A stretch of 7,774 nt of DNA, taken from contig NZ_LLZI01000104.1 of assembly GCF_001509485.1 (NCBI RefSeq), positions 1 to 7,774 on the forward strand, in the 5' to 3' direction. Below, in pieces: positions 5,147-7,774 of the stretch (the first letter of the stretch is position 1; each line of letters starts with the position of its first letter). This DNA is from Streptomyces sp. NRRL F-4489 (GTDB lineage: Bacteria; Actinomycetota; Actinomycetes; Streptomycetales; Streptomycetaceae). The notes beneath the pieces were generated by a model, which did not search any database, had not been told where the DNA came from, and was given only the letters and a program-made list of their open reading frames with translations. A program made the translations under genes and the position numbers.

Positions 5147-6277
5147 TCACGCGCAGCCGCGCGCTTGGCGTCGCGCCGCCTCAAGCACGCGCAGCGTCGC
5201 CGCCGCCTCCGCCGCCGAGACCGGCGGAGCCACCCCGTCGCGGAGGGACCGCACAATCCCCGCGTAGTACGCCGGATAGTCGCCGCGCAGCGTCCGCACG
5301 GGGACGCCACCCCCCGTCTGGGGGGACTCCCCGGAACCGAGCCGGCCCCAGCAGGACTCCGGCTCCACGCCCCAGGCGTCGTCGGCACCGCCGCCGGAGG
5401 CGGGTCGCTGGCCGGCGCGGAGGGCGGCCTCCTGGGGGTCGAGGCCGTACTTGACGTAGCCGGCGCGGCTGCCCAGGACGCGGAAGCGCGGGCCGAGTTG
5501 GGCGGTGGTGGCGCTGACCCAGAGGTGGGAGCGGACGCCGCCGGCGTGCGTGAGGGCGATGAACGTGTCGTCGTCGGCCTCCGCACCGGCGCGGCGGATG
5601 TCGGACTCGGCGTAGACCGAGAGGGCCGGGCCGAAGAGGGTCAGGGCCTGGTCGACGAGGTGGCTGCCGAGGTCGTAGAGGAGTCCGCCGAGCTCCGCGG
5701 GGTCGCCGGATTCGCGCCAGCCGCCCTTGGGGCGCGGCCGCCACCGTTCGAAGCGGGATTCGAAGCGCTGGACGTCGCCGAGCGCGCCCTCGGCGAGGAG
5801 CGCGCGGACGGTGCGGAAGTCGTTGTCCCAGCGGCGGTTCTGGAAGACGGAGAGGAGCAGTCCGCGGCGGTCGGCGAGCGCGGCGAGCTGTTCGGCCTCG
5901 GCGGCGGTGGCGGCCAGCGGTTTGTCGACGACCACGGCGGTGCCGGCTTCCAGGGCGGCGGTGGCGAGCGGTACGTGGGTCTTGTTGGGGGAGGCCAGCA
6001 CGATCAGGTCGAGGTCGCCGGCGGCGGCCCGGTCCAGGACCTCGTCGGCGGTGGCGACCGTGCGGACCTGCGGGTGCTCGGCGCGGGCCTGGGCCTGCCG
6101 TTCGGGGCTGCGGGTGGAGACGGTGTCGAGCAGCAGCCCGTCGGTGGCGGCGATCAGCGGGGCGTGGAAGACCGAGCCCGCCAGGCCGTAGCCGATCAGG
6201 CCGACGCGGAAGGGGGAGGCGGGCGCTGCGGGTGCTTCCGGTGCCTTGGGCGCCATGGGTTCTTCGGGGGCGGTCAT
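5147..6277 (-). CDS. Gfo/Idh/MocA family NAD(P)-dependent oxidoreductase
   Basis: The 376-residue soluble protein would oxidise or reduce a sugar, inositol or related polyol with NAD(P). FRVGLIGYGLAGSVFHAPLI (23-42) is the Rossmann fold with GxGxxG at 29-34. ASPNKTHVPLATAALEAG (95-112) and VVVDKPLA (115-122) follow; K119-P120 is the usual (E/D)KP active-site motif. The C-terminal domain holds GGLLYDLGSHLVDQ (197-210), with D202 and H206 as the D-x-G-x-H catalytic pair. ESRFERWRPRPKGGWRE (173-189) is typical of the YdgJ-like subgroup. A Pro/Ala-rich extension (1-22) precedes the fold. The ATG at 6277 is the best start: GGAAGG lies just one base upstream, so translation may be poorly initiated or leaderless; Met8 and an upstream TTG (6313, inside the operator) are alternatives. 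It is divergent from the ROK regulator, which probably controls it. The substrate is not determinable. Confidence 0.92.
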   Translation of the reverse strand: MTAPEEPMAPKAPEAPAAPASPFRVGLIGYGLAGSVFHAPLIAATDGLLLDTVSTRSPERQAQARAEHPQVRTVATADEVLDRAAAGDLDLIVLASPNKTHVPLATAALEAGTAVVVDKPLAATAAEAEQLAALADRRGLLLSVFQNRRWDNDFRTVRALLAEGALGDVQRFESRFERWRPRPKGGWRESGDPAELGGLLYDLGSHLVDQALTLFGPALSVYAESDIRRAGAEADDDTFIALTHAGGVRSHLWVSATTAQLGPRFRVLGSRAGYVKYGLDPQEAALRAGQRPASGGGADDAWGVEPESCWGRLGSGESPQTGGGVPVRTLRGDYPAYYAGIVRSLRDGVAPPVSAAEAAATLRVLEAARRQARGCA

Positions 6278-6289
6278 GCCTTCCACTTT

Positions 6290-6313
6290 CGCAACGCTGT
6301 TGCGTAAGCGCAA
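6290..6313. promoter_or_regulatory. Overlapping palindromes in the divergent promoter region, likely ROK operator
   Basis: Three half-sites are present: CGCAAC (6290-6295), GTTGCG (6299-6304) and CGCAA (6309-6313). The first two form a perfect palindrome around GCT. The second and third form TTGCG-TAAG-CGCAA (6300-6313). The middle half-site is shared. The site starts 12 bp upstream of the oxidoreductase ATG and ends 20 bp before the regulator GTG, so a bound repressor would cover both promoters. ROK regulators usually bind inverted repeats and often autoregulate. Confidence 0.65.
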
Positions 6314-6333
6314 GCAGTGCGGAGAATGGGGGC

Positions 6334-7611
6334 GTGAGCAGGAGTGCTGAGGGCGAGGGCAGGGACGGGGAGGGCGCGCGCCGGGACCGCGGCGGCGCCG
6401 GCCGGGCGATCGGCAGCGGCCGGGCGACCAGGGGCGGCCAGGCGATCGGCACCGGCCAGGCGAGCGGCGGCGGGCTCCCGGGGGCGCCCGGCGGCGCCAA
6501 CCTGCTCGCGTTGCGCGGGCACAACACCGCGCTGGTGCTGGGGCTGCTGCGGTCGGCGGGGGAGGCGGGCGCGAGCCGGCTGGAGCTGGCCGAGCGGACC
6601 GGCCTCACCCCGCAGGCGGTCAGCAAGATCACCGCCCGGCTGCGGGCCGCCGGCCTGGTCGCCGAGGCGGGCCGCCGGGCGTCCACGGGCGGCAAGCCCC
6701 GTACGGTCCTGCGGCTGGTGCCCGGCGCCCGGCACGCGATCGGCGTCCACCTGGACCGCGACGAGATCACCTGCGTCCTGGCCGATCTCACCGGCCGCCC
6801 GGTCGCCGTCCGCCGGGCGCCGCTGGACTTCGCGGCCGGCGCCGGGCCCGTCCTGGCCGCCGTGGACGCCGAGGTCGCGGCGCTGCGGGCGGACGCGGGC
6901 GGGCCGCCGGTGCTCGGCGCGGGCGTGGCCTGCCCGGGGCCGCTGGACCACACCGCGGGCGTACTGCGCCAGGTCACCGGCGCCCCGCGCTGGGACGGCT
7001 TCCCGCTGCGGGACGCGCTCGCCGACCGCCTCGGCCTGCCGGTCGTCCTCGACAAGGACACCAACGCGGCGGCCCTCGGCCTGACCCGCGCGCCGGAGGG
7101 GGCCGGCGGCTCGTTCGCGTACGTCCACCTGGGGACGGGGCTGGGCGCCGGGCTGGTCCTCGGCGGCGGGCTCTACCGGGGGCCGCGCACCGGGGCGGGG
7201 GAGTTCGGGCACCAAGTGGTGCGGCTCGACGGGGAGCCGTGCGGCTGCGGGCGGCGCGGGTGCGTGGAGGCGCTGTGCCTGGCGGCGGTGGCGCGCGGCG
7301 ATCTGCCGGCCGCGGCGCGGGTGCTGGGCGTGGCCGCGGCCAACCTCGTCGAACTCCTCGACGTCGAGCGGGTGCTGCTGGGCGGCCGTACGGTCCTGGC
7401 GCATCCGGAGGAGTTCCGGGGCGGGGTGGCGCGGGTCCTGGACGAGCACGCGGCACTCCGTGGCGGCGACTCGGCCCGGGGACCCGGGGGATTCGGGGGG
7501 CCCGGGGAATCCGGGGCCACCCCGGCCGTACCGGTGGCGCTCGCCCCCGGCGGCACCCGCGCGGTCGCGGACGGCGCGGCGGAGCTGGTGCTGGCGGACC
7601 TGTTCCGGTGA
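6334..7611 (+). CDS. ROK family transcriptional regulator
   Basis: This 425-residue protein is a sugar-responsive DNA-binding regulator of the NagC/XylR type. After a low-complexity Gly/Arg N-terminus (1-55), a winged helix-turn-helix spans about 64-123, with LAERTGLTPQAVSKITARL (85-103) as the helix-turn-helix and GRRASTGGKPRT as the wing. The ROK sugar-kinase fold follows. GAGVACPGPLD (195-205), LDKDTNAAALG (239-249, with D242 at the catalytic Asp position) and HLGTGLGAGLVLGGGLYRG (265-283, phosphate loop) are seen. GEFGHQ (289-294) plus CGCGRRGCVE (303-312) form the zinc site with H293, C303, C305 and C310. The stretch between the zinc site and the last helices is short for the wider family. 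GTG 6334 has GGAG at 6321-6324 with a 9-nt spacer; the longer in-frame extension to 6232 would run across the operator and into the oxidoreductase. It probably represses the divergent gene and itself. Confidence 0.92.
   Translation: MSRSAEGEGRDGEGARRDRGGAGRAIGSGRATRGGQAIGTGQASGGGLPGAPGGANLLALRGHNTALVLGLLRSAGEAGASRLELAERTGLTPQAVSKITARLRAAGLVAEAGRRASTGGKPRTVLRLVPGARHAIGVHLDRDEITCVLADLTGRPVAVRRAPLDFAAGAGPVLAAVDAEVAALRADAGGPPVLGAGVACPGPLDHTAGVLRQVTGAPRWDGFPLRDALADRLGLPVVLDKDTNAAALGLTRAPEGAGGSFAYVHLGTGLGAGLVLGGGLYRGPRTGAGEFGHQVVRLDGEPCGCGRRGCVEALCLAAVARGDLPAAARVLGVAAANLVELLDVERVLLGGRTVLAHPEEFRGGVARVLDEHAALRGGDSARGPGGFGGPGESGATPAVPVALAPGGTRAVADGAAELVLADLFR
6400..6471 (+). repeat. Four in-frame 18-bp repeats in the regulator N-terminus
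   Basis: Units 6400-6417, 6418-6435, 6436-6453 and 6454-6471 all begin GGCC(G/A)GGCGA. They encode the hexapeptides GRAIGS, GRATRG, GQAIGT and GQASGG (residues 23-46). The array sits before the helix-turn-helix domain and probably forms a flexible tail. A period of 18 keeps the frame whatever the copy number, so length may vary between strains. Confidence 0.9.
7478..7516 (+). other. G-quadruplex-forming motif inside the regulator gene
   Basis: Five runs of four to six G (7478-7481, 7486-7490, 7495-7500, 7504-7507, 7513-7516) are separated by loops of 4, 4, 3 and 5 nt, which fits the G4 consensus with one spare run. The G-rich strand is the coding strand, so the mRNA could fold too. The encoded segment, about residues 382-395, is Gly/Pro-rich and looks like a linker insertion near the C-terminus. 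Confidence 0.6.
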
Positions 7612-7774
7612 CGGTGAGCGGGAGGGCGCGCGACCGTGGGCAGGGGCGGCCGCGGGCAGGGGCGGGCGCGGCCATGCCCCGGGCGGCCGGCCCCGGCGAA
7701 CCGCGCGGGCCGGTGGCCACCCCGCCCACCGCGACCAAAAACGCCCCGCCCCGCCCGCCGGGCCCCGACCCGCC
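7612..7774. other. G/C-rich terminal intergenic segment, no supported gene
   Basis: This segment has a 16-bp-period duplication of GGGCAGGGGCGG (7638-7649 and 7654-7665) and a palindrome GGTGGCCACC (7712-7721). A frame open from GTG 7614 through ATG 7674 to the window edge would encode a Pro/Ala/Arg-rich peptide, but it has no ribosome site or family motif. No clear terminator for the regulator gene is visible. Confidence 0.4.

Noticed and set aside
4916..6307. Plus-strand frame of 463 codons from the repeat region through the oxidoreductase
   Set aside because: Most of it is antisense to the Gfo/Idh/MocA gene, and its first part is translated repeat B.
5181..7064. Long minus-strand frame covering the oxidoreductase, the operator and part of the ROK gene
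   Set aside because: It crosses two convincing genes in the wrong frame, and its composition is Arg/Pro-rich with no motifs.
7614..7774. Open frame reaching the right edge, possible start of a downstream gene
   Set aside because: No ribosome site, Pro/Arg-rich composition and no motif. Without sequence beyond the edge it cannot be supported.

Overview
The window looks like a stretch of Streptomyces (or close actinomycete) chromosome. G+C is very high, with G or C at nearly every third codon position. The gene families are typical of streptomycetes: a DUF3311/sodium-symporter pair, a DUF6412-like/YidC pair and a ROK repressor facing a Gfo/Idh/MocA oxidoreductase. Nothing shows a plasmid, phage, biosynthetic cluster or defence island. 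I found no tRNA, rRNA, CRISPR array or transposase.

Layout, left to right. Positions 1-156 hold two tandem copies of a palindrome-rich intergenic repeat. A promoter-like pair then sits so close to the first GTG that the first mRNA may be leaderless. Positions 185-2019 (+) are a two-gene operon, a small DUF3311 membrane protein overlapping an SSS-family symporter by ATGA, closed by an 18-bp hairpin. Positions 2253-3690 (+) hold a small two-helix membrane protein of the DUF6412 type and a short second-type YidC/Oxa1 insertase; the leader carries a 4 x 12-bp tandem repeat. Two mutually exclusive hairpins follow yidC. Positions 3830-4687 (+) encode a fumarylacetoacetate-hydrolase-family enzyme. 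The 459-bp gap 4688-5146 separates convergent genes and contains two inverted copies of a modular repeat related to the one at the left edge, including a perfect 29-bp inverted repeat. Positions 5147-6277 (-) encode a Gfo/Idh/MocA oxidoreductase, divergent from a ROK regulator at 6334-7611 (+). A short intergenic segment with three TTGCG/CGCAA half-sites lies between them. The last 163 bp hold no gene I can support.

How the parts fit. The symporter operon probably imports a small organic solute. The DUF6412/YidC pair serves membrane-protein insertion. The ROK protein probably represses itself and the oxidoreductase through the shared operator in response to a sugar-like ligand. The hydrolase shows no obvious partner here. 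The genes are ordinary; the non-coding structure is the more unusual part: the modular 3'-end repeats, the competing hairpins, the overlapping palindromes and several in-register short tandem repeats. All calls come from reading the sequence; no database search was run.
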